64,000 nucleotides of DNA from DASPOJ01 sp963819015 (GCA_963819015.1 CAWFUN010000007.1:248001-312000); one strand, 5' to 3'. Positions 26,295 to 35,847 are shown, counted from the first letter of the stretch. Notes: generated by a model from the letters alone, not told the origin. Numbers and translations are program-made.

Positions 26295-28934
26295 ATGGCC
26301 ACCCAAGCCGCAGATACCTTCCCGCGACTGCCACTGAACAAAAGACTCGCCGCCATAATTTGGCTGTTCGGAATCATTGTTCTGTTTGTCTTCCTGATGG
26401 GGGAATTTCGCGCCGACGTGCTTAGCGGCGTCCGCGCCTTCGTAGCCGGCGAGGGCCTTTGGTCCAAAGCGGAGAAGGAAGCGGTCCGCAGCCTCCTGAA
26501 ATACGCACAATCCCATTCTGAGAGCGACTACCGTGATTATCTCGCGGATATCGCCGTCCCCCTCGGAGACAGACAGGCGCGCGTGGAGATGGAAAAGCCC
26601 GATCCCGACATGCGCGTGGTGACCCAAGGCCTGCTGCAAGGGCGAAATCATATCGGCGACGCGCCGAGCATGATCCGCCTGTTTCGGATGTTCCGGCGAC
26701 ACCTTTACATGGCCGATGCGATCGCGATCTGGACCCAAAGCGACGGCTACATCGATCAGCTTCAACAGCGCGCCGCGGAACTCCGCGGGGCCATCCAAGG
26801 CGGACCCGGCTCGTCAGCGACGATTCAACCGCTACTGCTCCAAATCGACTCGATTGACTCGCGGCTGACTCCTCTCGAAGACCAGTTTTCTTACACGCTG
26901 GGCGCCGGCGCGCGCGCGATGACCCGGCTCTCCGGCATCGCGACGCTGCTCTGCACACTTCTCTTGCTTGCGCTCGGGGTCGGCCTCTCAAACCAGATGC
27001 TTGAGCACGTCCGGCAGTCCGACGAAAAATATCGTCACCTTGTGGCCACGGCGAATGACGCCATCCTGGTCACCGACGCGGAGACGGGCATAGTGCTCGA
27101 GGCGAATCGCAGAGCCGCGGAAATCCTCGGAATGTCTTGCGCCGAGCTGATCGGCAAGCGCCAGCCGGATTTCGCTTCGCCCGGGGACGCCGCGATCTGC
27201 CGGCAGTTCCTGGCGCAAGCCGCCACCGAAGGCAGCGCCATCACGGAACAATTCCGTTTGCGCGACAGCGCGGGTTTGCTCATTCCCGTCGAGTGGAGCG
27301 CCAGCCGGACCGAGTGGGCGGGCCGGACCGCCATCCACAGCAACTTCCGGGACATCCGAAAACGGTTGGAGGCGGAAGAGCTGCTGCGAAGAAGCGATGA
27401 ACGGTTCCGTTCCCTCATTCAAAATCTCTCGGACATCATTTTGGTCCTCCGCCCCGACGGGCGTGTCGCGTACGGCAGCTCCTCGGTGCGGCGAATGCTC
27501 GGTTATGAGCCGGCCGAGATTGCCGGACACAACCTGATGAGCTATGTCCACGAGGAAGACGCCCCGGCGCTTCGCGAGAGTCTTCAACAAATCGCCGTCC
27601 AGCCCGAAGTCACGATGGTGCCGGTATTCCGCATTATGCGCGCGGACGGGTCGTGGCTCTGGCTGGAGGCGCTGGGCACGAATCTGCTGGAGAACCCCAC
27701 GATCCAAGGCATCGTCCTGACCGGGCGGGACATCACCGAACGCCTGCACCTGGAAGACCAAGTCCGCCAGGCCCAGAAGATGGAGGCCCTGGGTCGCCTC
27801 GCCGGCGGAATCGCCCACGATTTCAATAACCTTCTCATGATCGTCCAAGGACACGCCGACACCATCCGCGGCGAACTTGCCCCGTCCAACGAGTTGCGCA
27901 AGAGCGCGGAGGTGATCATGAAAGCCGCGGATCGGGCCGCCGGCTTGACCCGCAGGCTGCTCGCGTTCGGCCGGAAGCAGATGTTCGCGCCAAAAGTGCT
28001 GGACCTGAATTCCCTGATTACCGAAATGGACAGCATGCTGCGAAGCTTGCTCACCGCGGACATCGAACTTGAATTGCGCCTCGGAAAGAATCTCGGACAC
28101 GTCACCGCAGACCCGGGCCAGTTGGAACAAACCCTCATGAATCTCGTGGTGAACGCCCGGGATGCCATGCCGCTCGGCGGGCGGCTCACGATTGAAACCT
28201 TGAATGATGAGGTGAGCCATCTCCGAGGCAACTTCCAGTCCGCAGTCCCCGCCGGAAGCTACGTCGTTCTGTCCGTGCGCGACACCGGATGCGGAATGGA
28301 TCCGCAAACGCTGGGTCATATTTTTGAGCCGTTCTTCACTACCAAGGCAAAGGACAAGGGCACGGGCCTCGGGCTCGCGGTGGTCTACGGAATCGTCAAA
28401 CAGTCCGGCGGGTATATTGATGTCTCCACGGAGACCAATCGCGGAACTGAATTCCGCATCCTCCTGCCGCGGGCTTTCGGCCGGCCCGAGCTTCACGGCG
28501 GGAGCGATGATTCGAGTTTCTCCCAAAGGGGCAGGGAGACCATCCTGCTCGCCGAGGACGAACCCGATCTGCGAACCATGCTTTGCGATTTCCTGAGTGC
28601 AAAGGGATATACCGTCCTTGCGGCAGCGGATGGGAATGAAGCCGCGTCCATATCGGAGCGCTATCCCGGGCCGATTGATTTGCTGCTCACCGATGTCATC
28701 ATGCCCGGGATGCGCGGTTCCGAAATTGCGAAACACGTGACGCACACGCGGATGGAGACGCGTGTCATCTTCATGTCGGGCTATGCCGGGAATTCGCCGT
28801 CGTCAAACGGCTCGGAACCCTTCGAGGAAGGGGCGGTCGTCATGCAAAAACCCTTCCGGCTGCAGGATCTGACGAAACGAATCGAACAAGTTCTGCGTGA
28901 GACGCGCGAGCGGCATCACGTTCGCAAGGTTTAG
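26295..28934 (+). CDS. Hybrid sensor histidine kinase, two PAS domains and receiver
   Basis: An 879-aa membrane kinase. Helices at ~17-36 and ~213-236 bracket a ~175-residue mainly helical periplasmic sensor. PAS domains lie at ~245-355 and ~368-485. The H-box GGIAHDFNNLL has His508, and HATPase_c shows NLVVNARDAM and DTGCGMD. A C-terminal receiver (~753-870) has Asp800 in LLTDVIMPGMRG. HDFNNLL kinases usually act through their own receiver and an unlinked partner. No regulator gene is adjacent. The start codon ATG at 26295 has only a weak AGG upstream. Confidence 0.92.
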   Translation: MATQAADTFPRLPLNKRLAAIIWLFGIIVLFVFLMGEFRADVLSGVRAFVAGEGLWSKAEKEAVRSLLKYAQSHSESDYRDYLADIAVPLGDRQARVEMEKPDPDMRVVTQGLLQGRNHIGDAPSMIRLFRMFRRHLYMADAIAIWTQSDGYIDQLQQRAAELRGAIQGGPGSSATIQPLLLQIDSIDSRLTPLEDQFSYTLGAGARAMTRLSGIATLLCTLLLLALGVGLSNQMLEHVRQSDEKYRHLVATANDAILVTDAETGIVLEANRRAAEILGMSCAELIGKRQPDFASPGDAAICRQFLAQAATEGSAITEQFRLRDSAGLLIPVEWSASRTEWAGRTAIHSNFRDIRKRLEAEELLRRSDERFRSLIQNLSDIILVLRPDGRVAYGSSSVRRMLGYEPAEIAGHNLMSYVHEEDAPALRESLQQIAVQPEVTMVPVFRIMRADGSWLWLEALGTNLLENPTIQGIVLTGRDITERLHLEDQVRQAQKMEALGRLAGGIAHDFNNLLMIVQGHADTIRGELAPSNELRKSAEVIMKAADRAAGLTRRLLAFGRKQMFAPKVLDLNSLITEMDSMLRSLLTADIELELRLGKNLGHVTADPGQLEQTLMNLVVNARDAMPLGGRLTIETLNDEVSHLRGNFQSAVPAGSYVVLSVRDTGCGMDPQTLGHIFEPFFTTKAKDKGTGLGLAVVYGIVKQSGGYIDVSTETNRGTEFRILLPRAFGRPELHGGSDDSSFSQRGRETILLAEDEPDLRTMLCDFLSAKGYTVLAAADGNEAASISERYPGPIDLLLTDVIMPGMRGSEIAKHVTHTRMETRVIFMSGYAGNSPSSNGSEPFEEGAVVMQKPFRLQDLTKRIEQVLRETRERHHVRKV

Positions 28935-29002
28935 GAATCGCTTCCCAGGCGCGCGGCGTGCATGCCGCGGAAAATCCAGACTCAATATTTTCGGAGCGCG
29001 GC

Positions 29003-29776
29003 TCAGCGCGGGGTCCACAACGGATGCGCCGTGAAAAGACCTTGCACGAAGCCGATGTGATACACGAGGAACAAACCGAAAATGAGGCTCACGACGCCGC
29101 TGGCCAATCGTAAATTGCGATTGAGCGAGTCTACGCGCTGAGCCGTGTATGCGAATGGAACCGCGACCACGGCCGTGATGAACATCATCCCCGCGATCGT
29201 CCCAAGACCGAAGATCAGCAAATACACGATTCCCCACGACGCGCTCGGAATCGTAGCAAGCACCAGAAGCGCAATCGCCGCCGATCCTGCCAGGCCGTGC
29301 ACGATTCCGACGACGAGCGGCCGAAGAACTTGATACGCGCCCATGCCGCCGAATGTGCGGTCCATCCAATCCACGCTGGGGGCTTCGTGACTGTGTTCGT
29401 GCGTGTGAAGCGGACCTCCGTGCGAATGCGCGTGCTCCGGATGGATTTTCTGCTCCGCGGCGCTCACGCCTTCCGGCACGGCGCGCACGAACGCCAGCAA
29501 ATTCGCCGCGCCGAGCAAAATCAGCATCAAGCCAACGGACCACTCCATTCCCAGCCCCAAACGCACTGGGATCACGATGCGAAACAATATGATCGCTGCG
29601 CCCACCACGGCAATCGTCAGCGTGTGACCGATTCCCCAGATGATTCCAATCACCGCCGAGCGGCGAATGCTTCTCTGCTGGCTGACGATCGTCGCCACGG
29701 CGACCACGTGATCCGGATCCGTGGCGTGCCGCATCCCGAGGAAGAATCCCAGCACGATGAGCGAGAACAGTTGCAA
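29003..29776 (-). CDS. Nickel/cobalt transporter-like membrane protein (NicO/NixA-like)
   Basis: A ~257-aa inner-membrane protein with six or seven helices. The first helix contains GMRHATDPDHVVAVATI, the His-x4-Asp-His signature of high-affinity Ni/Co permeases. A cytoplasmic or periplasmic loop is strongly His-rich (EHAHSHGGPLHTHEHSHE), consistent with metal binding. GIVHGLAGSAAIALLVL lies in the second half. I favour a TTG start at 29776 with GGAG upstream; an ATG at 29860 would add a charged extension. No nickel enzyme genes are nearby, so Ni2+ or Co2+ transport is a family inference, and export is possible too. Confidence 0.8.
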   Translation of the reverse strand: MQLFSLIVLGFFLGMRHATDPDHVVAVATIVSQQRSIRRSAVIGIIWGIGHTLTIAVVGAAIILFRIVIPVRLGLGMEWSVGLMLILLGAANLLAFVRAVPEGVSAAEQKIHPEHAHSHGGPLHTHEHSHEAPSVDWMDRTFGGMGAYQVLRPLVVGIVHGLAGSAAIALLVLATIPSASWGIVYLLIFGLGTIAGMMFITAVVAVPFAYTAQRVDSLNRNLRLASGVVSLIFGLFLVYHIGFVQGLFTAHPLWTPR

Positions 29777-30217
29777 ACGATCTCCGTTCCTATGCCGGCA
29801 CGCGAGCGACGCGAAACACGATCGCGTAATCGCAGGGCGTCTCCGGCGGAAACTGGACATGCAGGCCGGCTACGTCCTGAGACCATTTTACTTTGCGGGG
29901 GAATCCAAGCAAGTCAACGTTTCCGATTTTGTCCGCCGCGTCCGCGCCGGCGGAAGCATGATGCCTCCCGAGGAGATGTGCGGGGCGAAGGATTTGGCAG
30001 CAGCCTCGATAATGACTGCGGGGGCATGCATCCCGAAATGGCGGCGCGCCATCCAATGCGTATCGGTAGTTTTGTTTCAAGCCGGAAAACGACCAGGCCC
30101 GAGGAAGAAGAAGATCTGTCGCGCAGGGGAATCGACATCCCAGTCTCGAATTCCTTCGCTCGGCGTGTTCACCAAACTAAGCTGGAAAGATGGGCGCAAG
30201 CCCACTCCTGAGGGATT

Positions 30218-31267
30218 ATGCGAATCGCCGGAACCGGAAGCGCCTTCCCGCCCTACTATCACTCTCAAGGCGAAATTGCAGCCGCGTTGAAAGCACGATG
30301 GGCCCCAAAGCTGAAGAATCCCGAAGTACTCGACCGCGTCCTCTCGCGCGTCTCCGTGGACGGCAGGCACATTTCGCTGCCAATGATGGAGTACTACGGG
30401 CTGGATACGTGGGGAAAAGCGAACGACGCTTGGATTCGCGTGGCGACGGAGATCGGAGAGACGGCGCTGTGCCGGGCGCTGGCGCGGGCGGGCGTGCAGC
30501 CGGGCGAGCTCGACGCCATCTATTTCGTTTCGGTGACGGGGATCTCGAGTCCTTCGATCGATGCGCGGCTGGTAAACCGTATGGGTCTGCCCGCGCGAAT
30601 CAAGCGCGTGCCGATTTTCGGTCTGGGATGCGTGGCGGGCGCGGCGGGGATTTCGCGGGCGGCCGATTACGTGCGGGGTTTCCCGGAGCATACGGCGGCG
30701 CTGCTCTCGGTGGAATTGTGCTCGCTGACCTTGCAGCAGGAAGACCTTTCGATGGCCAACCTCATTTCCGCGGGGCTCTTCGGCGACGGCGCCGCGGCCG
30801 TGGTCGTAACGGGAGCGGATCGAAAGGCATCCGGGCCGGAGATCCTGGCGACTCGGTCTTCGTTTTACAAAAATACGGAAGACGCGATGGGATGGGGCGT
30901 CTCTGAAAAAGGATTCCACATCGTGCTTTCACCCGCGGTGCCGCAGATCGTGCTCGACCATCTGGCGCAGGACGTGGACGCGTTTCTCGGCGAACAGGGA
31001 TTGCGGCGGAGCGACATCGGAAGCTGGATCATGCACACGGGCGGGCCGAAGGTGCTCGAAGCGACAGCGACGGCGCTGGGATTGCCGCGTGAGGCGCTGG
31101 AAGTTTCTTGGGAGTGTTTGCGGAAAGTGGGCAACCTGTCTTCGGCGTCGGTACTGCTGGTTCTGGACGAGTTCATGAACGGCAAGCGGCCGAAGGCGGG
31201 AACGCTGAGCATTCTTGCGGCGATGGGGCCGGGTTTTTGCGGGGAGCTCTTGCTGCTCCGTTGGTGA
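30218..31267 (+). CDS. Type III polyketide synthase
   Basis: A 349-aa thiolase-fold enzyme of the chalcone/stilbene synthase family. The catalytic triad is Cys138 (FGLGCVAGAAG), His273 (WIMHTGGPKVLE) and Asn306 (KVGNLSSASVL). AAMGPGFCGELLLL is the C-terminal family motif. Such enzymes condense malonyl-CoA units on an acyl-CoA to make alkylresorcinols, pyrones or phloroglucinols. The next gene, starting ten bases after the stop, encodes an FAD-dependent oxidoreductase that probably modifies the product. The product cannot be told from sequence. All active-site residues are intact. Confidence 0.93.
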   Translation: MRIAGTGSAFPPYYHSQGEIAAALKARWAPKLKNPEVLDRVLSRVSVDGRHISLPMMEYYGLDTWGKANDAWIRVATEIGETALCRALARAGVQPGELDAIYFVSVTGISSPSIDARLVNRMGLPARIKRVPIFGLGCVAGAAGISRAADYVRGFPEHTAALLSVELCSLTLQQEDLSMANLISAGLFGDGAAAVVVTGADRKASGPEILATRSSFYKNTEDAMGWGVSEKGFHIVLSPAVPQIVLDHLAQDVDAFLGEQGLRRSDIGSWIMHTGGPKVLEATATALGLPREALEVSWECLRKVGNLSSASVLLVLDEFMNGKRPKAGTLSILAAMGPGFCGELLLLRW

Positions 31268-31277
31268 GCGAAAAGCG

Positions 31278-32393
31278 ATGGTGAAATTCGACACAGACGT
31301 TATTGTCGCGGGCGGAGGACCCGCGGGATTGAGCGTGGCGATCGCGGCGCGGCTGGCGGGGTTCGACGTATGGATCGCGGATCGGGCGCGTCCGCCCATC
31401 GACAAAGCTTGCGGAGAAGGGATCCTGCCGCAGGGGATGGCGGCCCTCGAACGGTTGGGGGTAAGACTGCCGCCGGAGCGCGTGCGGCCATTTCGCGGCA
31501 TTCGTTTCGTGGGCGCAAGCGGCGAGGCCGAGGCGATATTCCCCGAGAATACATTCGGAATGGGCGTGCGACGCACCGTGCTGCATGAGGCGCTCGTGCG
31601 GCGCGCGGAAGAAACCGGCGTGCGGATGCTTTGGGGCGCGCGCGTCGAAGGATTGACGGAGGAGGGCGTGTTGGTCGAAGGGGAAACCATTCGGGCACGT
31701 TGGCGCGTGTGCGCCGACGGCCAGTCCTCACGACTGCGCGCGCAAGCGGGATTGGAACCGGCGCGGAAGGCCGTCCTGCGGAAGGGCCGGCGACGCCATT
31801 TCCGCGTGGCGCCGTGGACGGATCTGGTGGAAGTGCACTGGAGCGACCGCGGACAACTCTACATTTCGCCCGTCTCCGATACGGATATTTGCGCCGTCTA
31901 CATCACGCGGAATCTTGCCGCGCGATTCGAGGATGGTATGCGGGAATTTCCGGCGGTGGCGCGAAAGTTGTCCGGCGCGCAGACGAGCTCGGCGATTTCC
32001 GGAGCCGTGACGCTGACGAGGCGCGTGCGGCGAGTGGTGAGCGGAAATGTGGCTCTTGCGGGCGAAGCGGCGGGCTCCGTGGACGCAATCACGGGAGCGG
32101 GCCTGACGATTGCATTCCAGGAAGCGCTGGCACTGGCAGACGCGATGCGCGCGGGATGCCTGGACGCGTACGAATCACGGCACAGGAAGATCACGAGATT
32201 GACGAACTTCATGAGCAGCATGCTCCTTTGCATGGACCGCGTGCCGACGCTGCGGCGGCGCGCGCTTCGCGCGTTCGCCGCGGAGCCACGGCTCTTTTCG
32301 AGTTTACTGGCGATGCATGCGGGGCCCGCGCCGCGGGTTACCACAGGTGCGCGCGACGTGCTGGCGCTCGGCTGGCACGTGCTGACCGCGTGA
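31278..32393 (+). CDS. FAD-dependent oxidoreductase (geranylgeranyl reductase/monooxygenase-like)
   Basis: A 371-aa flavoprotein. It has the dinucleotide-binding motif VIVAGGGPAGLSVA at the N-terminus, the second FAD motif as GNVALAGEAAGSVDAITGAG, and a DG pair in VCADGQSSRLR. This is the group-A flavin monooxygenase/GGR superfamily. It is co-transcribed with the type III PKS, so hydroxylation or reduction of the polyketide is likely. The ATG at 31278 gives the canonical N-terminal fold; the frame is open further upstream within the PKS end. The protein is probably cytoplasmic or membrane-associated. Confidence 0.88.
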   Translation: MVKFDTDVIVAGGGPAGLSVAIAARLAGFDVWIADRARPPIDKACGEGILPQGMAALERLGVRLPPERVRPFRGIRFVGASGEAEAIFPENTFGMGVRRTVLHEALVRRAEETGVRMLWGARVEGLTEEGVLVEGETIRARWRVCADGQSSRLRAQAGLEPARKAVLRKGRRRHFRVAPWTDLVEVHWSDRGQLYISPVSDTDICAVYITRNLAARFEDGMREFPAVARKLSGAQTSSAISGAVTLTRRVRRVVSGNVALAGEAAGSVDAITGAGLTIAFQEALALADAMRAGCLDAYESRHRKITRLTNFMSSMLLCMDRVPTLRRRALRAFAAEPRLFSSLLAMHAGPAPRVTTGARDVLALGWHVLTA

Positions 32394-32421
32394 AGAAATC
32401 GTGCGCGCAGGAACAGCCCTC

Positions 32422-33030
32422 GTGAAAGCTCTCTTCCCCGCTGCCTTCCGAGGCGCCCGAGCCGCGGTTCTGGCGTTGCTGCTCGCGACCGGAGCGGCTC
32501 TGCCGGCGCGCGCCGGCCAAACGACGGTCGTCGAACTCGATCCGGCGCAGACGAGCATCGCGTTCATGCTGGAAGGGTCGCTGCACGATACCCATGGCAC
32601 ATTCAAGCTGAAAAGCGGCGCGATACAATTCGATTCAGCGACGGGAACGGCCAGCGGCTCGATCGTTGTGGACGTGACGACCGGTGACACGGGCAATTCC
32701 TCGCGCGATCGCAAAATGCACAGCGACGTCCTGGAGAGCGCCAAATTCGGTGAGGCCGTATTTACGCCGAAGCAGGTTATCGGCAGTGTCGCGCCGGAAG
32801 GCTCTTCGCAAGTGGACGTGCAAGGCGTGCTGCGAATTCACGGCGCGGACCACAACGTGACGATGACGATGTCGGTCACCGCCGACGGCGGAAAGATTAC
32901 GGCGAAGGCGCAGTTCGAGATTCCTTACGCGGCGTGGGGCATGCAGAATCCGAGCACGTTCCTGCTTCACGTGGCCGGGACCGTGACTGTGGAAGTCTCC
33001 GCAGCCGGCCGCCTGAGCGCGACGCCCTGA
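32422..33030 (+). CDS. YceI-family periplasmic protein
   Basis: A ~202-aa exported protein. The GTG at 32422 opens a signal peptide ending PARAGQ. The rest is a lipocalin-like YceI barrel starting ELDPAQTSIAFMLEGSLHDTHGTF, with GSIVVDVTTGDTGNSSRDRKMHSDVLE and VQGVLRIHGADHNVTM. YceI proteins bind polyisoprenoids or amphiphiles in the periplasm. It lies 28 bases after the flavoprotein gene and may share its transcript, which would fit a lipophilic polyketide or isoprenoid product (inference). A GTG at 32401 is an alternative start. Confidence 0.87.
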   Translation: MKALFPAAFRGARAAVLALLLATGAALPARAGQTTVVELDPAQTSIAFMLEGSLHDTHGTFKLKSGAIQFDSATGTASGSIVVDVTTGDTGNSSRDRKMHSDVLESAKFGEAVFTPKQVIGSVAPEGSSQVDVQGVLRIHGADHNVTMTMSVTADGGKITAKAQFEIPYAAWGMQNPSTFLLHVAGTVTVEVSAAGRLSATP

Positions 33031-33103
33031 ACGTCGGCGCGTCGCACTCTGGCGCCGCCCTGGCAGCAGATCGGTCTCTTACGGCCGCGCCGACCAGGAG
33101 TGG

Positions 33104-33132
33104 TTCTCGCGAACTCGTGTCCCGAGTATAAT
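33104..33132 (+). promoter_or_regulatory. Putative promoter of the 156-aa membrane protein
   Basis: A perfect -10 TATAAT (33127-33132) lies 17 bases after TTCTCG (33104-33109), with the gene's ATG 18 bases further on. Confidence 0.5.
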
Positions 33133-33149
33133 TCTCCGCGAGAGTTGCA

Positions 33150-33620
33150 ATGCGTTTCGAAACTCCACGGCACGTGCTGAAATTGATGGCATTTGGCGCT
33201 ACGAGCTTCTGGTTTCCCGATACGCTTTGGCACGCAGTAAGACGCGGCAATTTCGACCACCGAGACGTGATGGCCATTACAGTGCTAATGCCATGCACTC
33301 TGTTGGCGACCTACGCCTTAATAAAGACCTTCCACAAGAACGAGCCCGGGAAATCCGTTGGGTGGCCTATGATGCTGGGTGTGTGGCTGCTTGGAGGCTT
33401 GTTCATGGTGGGAGGATGGAGCTTCGCAGGAGGCGGTTTTGCCGACCCGCGTGGTATCTCTGGAGCTCTAGGTATGCTGTTGCTCTCCTTGCTGCCACCG
33501 TGCTTGTGGATGATGTCCACTTACGATGGTAGTTTGGGTGCTCTAATAATTGCTTCTTTTGTCGCACTACTCGTGTGGGCTGTCACCCACAGACACGCGG
33601 ATACCCCTGGAGTCCGATGA
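33150..33620 (+). CDS. Four-helix membrane protein of unknown function
   Basis: A 156-aa protein with hydrophobic segments at ~42-58, 72-92, 103-118 and 126-145, suggesting four membrane helices. The N-terminus (MRFETPRHVLKLMAFGATSF) is amphipathic, not a cleaved signal. No catalytic motif is seen and I do not recognise the family. Base composition is less GC-rich than its neighbours, and it sits next to a dehydrogenase fragment, so recent acquisition is possible. A perfect -10 precedes it. Confidence 0.65.
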   Translation: MRFETPRHVLKLMAFGATSFWFPDTLWHAVRRGNFDHRDVMAITVLMPCTLLATYALIKTFHKNEPGKSVGWPMMLGVWLLGGLFMVGGWSFAGGGFADPRGISGALGMLLLSLLPPCLWMMSTYDGSLGALIIASFVALLVWAVTHRHADTPGVR

Positions 33621-33727
33621 AAGCACTTTATCTCGATGCGCCGCAGAAACCCGCTCTCCGCGCTCGGGACGAGAATCCGCTCGCTTGTGGCGAGAGACTG
33701 GTGGAGGTTTTCGCCAACGGCCGATGA
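33617..33727 (+). pseudogene. 5' remnant of a zinc-type alcohol dehydrogenase/quinone reductase
   Basis: A 36-codon ORF whose ATG overlaps the preceding TGA (ATGA). It begins MKALYLDAPQKPALRARDEN and continues GERLVEVFANGR, which resembles the first strands of medium-chain dehydrogenases, usually followed by a CGTD zinc-ligand region. That region is absent and the reading stops. Either a truncated gene or a chance short ORF; the similarity is from family memory only. Confidence 0.35.
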
Positions 33728-33755
33728 AGCCGCGCGTCCGGCTGCGCTGGAGCTA

Positions 33756-34115
33756 TTACTGCTTTTTTACCGGCTTGCGAACCTCGTCGTAAACGAAAAT
33801 CGAGAGCACGACGAGAATCCACACGGGGAAGATGGCCATCCCGGGGATTGCTTCCGCGATTAGTCCGGGAAGAATCGCCCACCTGCGGCCAAGCACCAGA
33901 AACAAGAGAAACGCTGTGCCGAGGTCCACGGCCCACTGTACGGGCGGAATCAGCTCGGTCCAGAAGGAGACGATGTCTGAGAGAACCGCCACGCCAAGCG
34001 CGAGCGCGAGTCGTCCCCACGACATTCGCTTCGCGGGAACCTCGGCTCGCTCGACGATCACGACGGGCGGCCGGCTCGGTGACGCAAGAACCGCGTCATT
34101 GAATTGGTCTGACAT
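33756..34115 (-). CDS. Small membrane protein of unknown function
   Basis: A 119-aa protein with a polar N-terminus (~35 residues) and two or three hydrophobic helices (LALALGVAVLSDIVSFWTEL, AVDLGTAFLLFLVLG, IFPVWILVVLSIFVYDEV), ending in a basic tail. The start at 34115 is the first ATG consistent with the hydrophobic core; a longer frame begins at 34154. I see no motif that assigns a function. It converges with the dehydrogenase fragment on the other strand. Confidence 0.65.
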   Translation of the reverse strand: MSDQFNDAVLASPSRPPVVIVERAEVPAKRMSWGRLALALGVAVLSDIVSFWTELIPPVQWAVDLGTAFLLFLVLGRRWAILPGLIAEAIPGMAIFPVWILVVLSIFVYDEVRKPVKKQ

Positions 34116-34266
34116 AATGACAGTATGTTGCCATGCCAGACCCGTAGGGCGCAACGCAGGCGGAGCGCCCGCGTGCCCTGAGCGAGACTCGCGCCATCGG
34201 GGCGCACTTGTGCTAGGATTCCGGCAGTAACCCGCCGGAACGCCGCATGTTCGGAGGTATCAAGCC

Positions 34267-35847
34267 ATGAAGAAAGCGATTCGCTATGGACTCATCGTGA
34301 TCGGGATCATCGTCGTGATTCTGATCGCTTTGCCGTTCTTCATCAGCATCAACCAATTCCGCCCCACCATCGAGGAAAAACTGACGACTGCGCTGGGGAG
34401 GCAGGTGCAAGTCGGCAATCTGAGCCTCTCAATTCTGAGCGGATCGCTGTCGGCGGACGACCTCTCGATCGCGGACGATCCGGCGTTCAGCAAATCCCCA
34501 TTTCTCACGGCGAAATCGCTGCACGTCGGCGTGAAGTTGATGCCGCTGATTTTTTCCCGCTCTCTGAGTGTCACGGGGCTGACCATCGAGAAGCCGGAAA
34601 TGACCTTGCTTCACAATCCGCAGGGCCGCTGGAATTTTTCATCGCTCGGCGGAAGCAGCTCCTCCTCTTCGAGCGGGAGCACGAGCGCGACAGCATCGTC
34701 GTTCGTGGTCGAGAAGCTTGAATTGAAGGACGGAGAGATGATCGTCGGGTCCACGACCTCGGCCAAACGCAACACGTACAGCGGTGTGAGTCTCGAGATG
34801 GACAACGTTTCTCTCTCTTCCCAGTTCCCCATCACTCTTTCGGCGACTCTGCCGGGCGGAGGGACGCTCAAACTCAAAGGCAGCATCGGGCCAATAGACA
34901 CCACGGACGCTTCACTCAGCCCGCTCGAAGCGAAACTGGAAATTTCGGGGCTCGATCTCGGTTCGACGGGATTTGTGGATCCCAGCTCGGGCCTGGGCGG
35001 GAAACTGGATCTGGATTCCACGGTCTCATCGAAGGGCGGATCGGCAGGCGCAAAGGGAGACTTGAAACTGACGAAGTTGCAATTGGTGAAAGGCAGCTCG
35101 CCGGCGAACGCCACCGTGGAGGTCTCGTTCGCATCCAACTACGATCTGCGCCACAGCACGGGCGTGCTGACTCAAGGGACGATCACGGTTGGCAAGGCGT
35201 TCGCGCACGTCAGCGGGACGTATGACCTCAGCGGCGAAACGCCCGCGCTCAACCTCAAATTGAGCGGGCAGGACATGCCGGCGCCGGATTTGGAAGCCGT
35301 GCTGCCCGCGCTTGCCATCGTCCTGCCGAAGGGTGCAAGGGTGCAGTCGGGCACGCTCACCGCGAATCTTGCGTCGTCGGGGCCGACGAGCAGGCTCATC
35401 ACGACGGGCACGGTCGGACTGTTCAACGCGAAGCTGGCTGGATTTGACCTCGGCTCGAAGATGTCGGCGATCTCGGCTCTTGGTGGGCTTCAGAAAGCGG
35501 CGGACACGACGATCGAGAAATTTACCTCCAACGTTCACGTCGCGCCGGACGGCACGCAACTGACCGCGCTGGACATGGTCGTTTCCGGAATTGGGGAGAT
35601 TACTGGGGGCGGAACCATCGCGTCCGACAGCGCGCTCGATTTCAAAATGACGGCCGGACTGGCCGCGCTGGGCGGAGGACGCCACGGCGTTCCTTTCAAA
35701 ATTGAGGGGACGACCTCGGACCCGAAATTCGTTCCCGATGTCGGCGGAATGGTGAGTGGCGTCGTTGGCAACGCGATCTCGAATCCATCGAACGCGGCGG
35801 GCGCGATCGGCGGACTGCTCGGGAAAAAGAAGAAACTTCCGTTTTGA
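34267..35847 (+). CDS. AsmA-family protein
   Basis: A 526-aa protein anchored by one N-terminal helix (LIVIGIIVVILIALPFFIS). The AsmA N-terminal domain follows directly (FRPTIEEKLTTALGRQVQVG, ITGKP-like SVTGLTIEKPEMTLLHNPQGRWNF) and then a long repetitive beta-rich region with a Ser-rich linker at ~138-152. The C-terminal portion (FKMTAGLAALGG, VPFKIEGTTSDPKFVPDV) is typical. AsmA-like proteins are bridge-like lipid-transfer proteins between inner and outer membranes. The gene stands alone. Confidence 0.88.
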   Translation: MKKAIRYGLIVIGIIVVILIALPFFISINQFRPTIEEKLTTALGRQVQVGNLSLSILSGSLSADDLSIADDPAFSKSPFLTAKSLHVGVKLMPLIFSRSLSVTGLTIEKPEMTLLHNPQGRWNFSSLGGSSSSSSSGSTSATASSFVVEKLELKDGEMIVGSTTSAKRNTYSGVSLEMDNVSLSSQFPITLSATLPGGGTLKLKGSIGPIDTTDASLSPLEAKLEISGLDLGSTGFVDPSSGLGGKLDLDSTVSSKGGSAGAKGDLKLTKLQLVKGSSPANATVEVSFASNYDLRHSTGVLTQGTITVGKAFAHVSGTYDLSGETPALNLKLSGQDMPAPDLEAVLPALAIVLPKGARVQSGTLTANLASSGPTSRLITTGTVGLFNAKLAGFDLGSKMSAISALGGLQKAADTTIEKFTSNVHVAPDGTQLTALDMVVSGIGEITGGGTIASDSALDFKMTAGLAALGGGRHGVPFKIEGTTSDPKFVPDVGGMVSGVVGNAISNPSNAAGAIGGLLGKKKKLPF

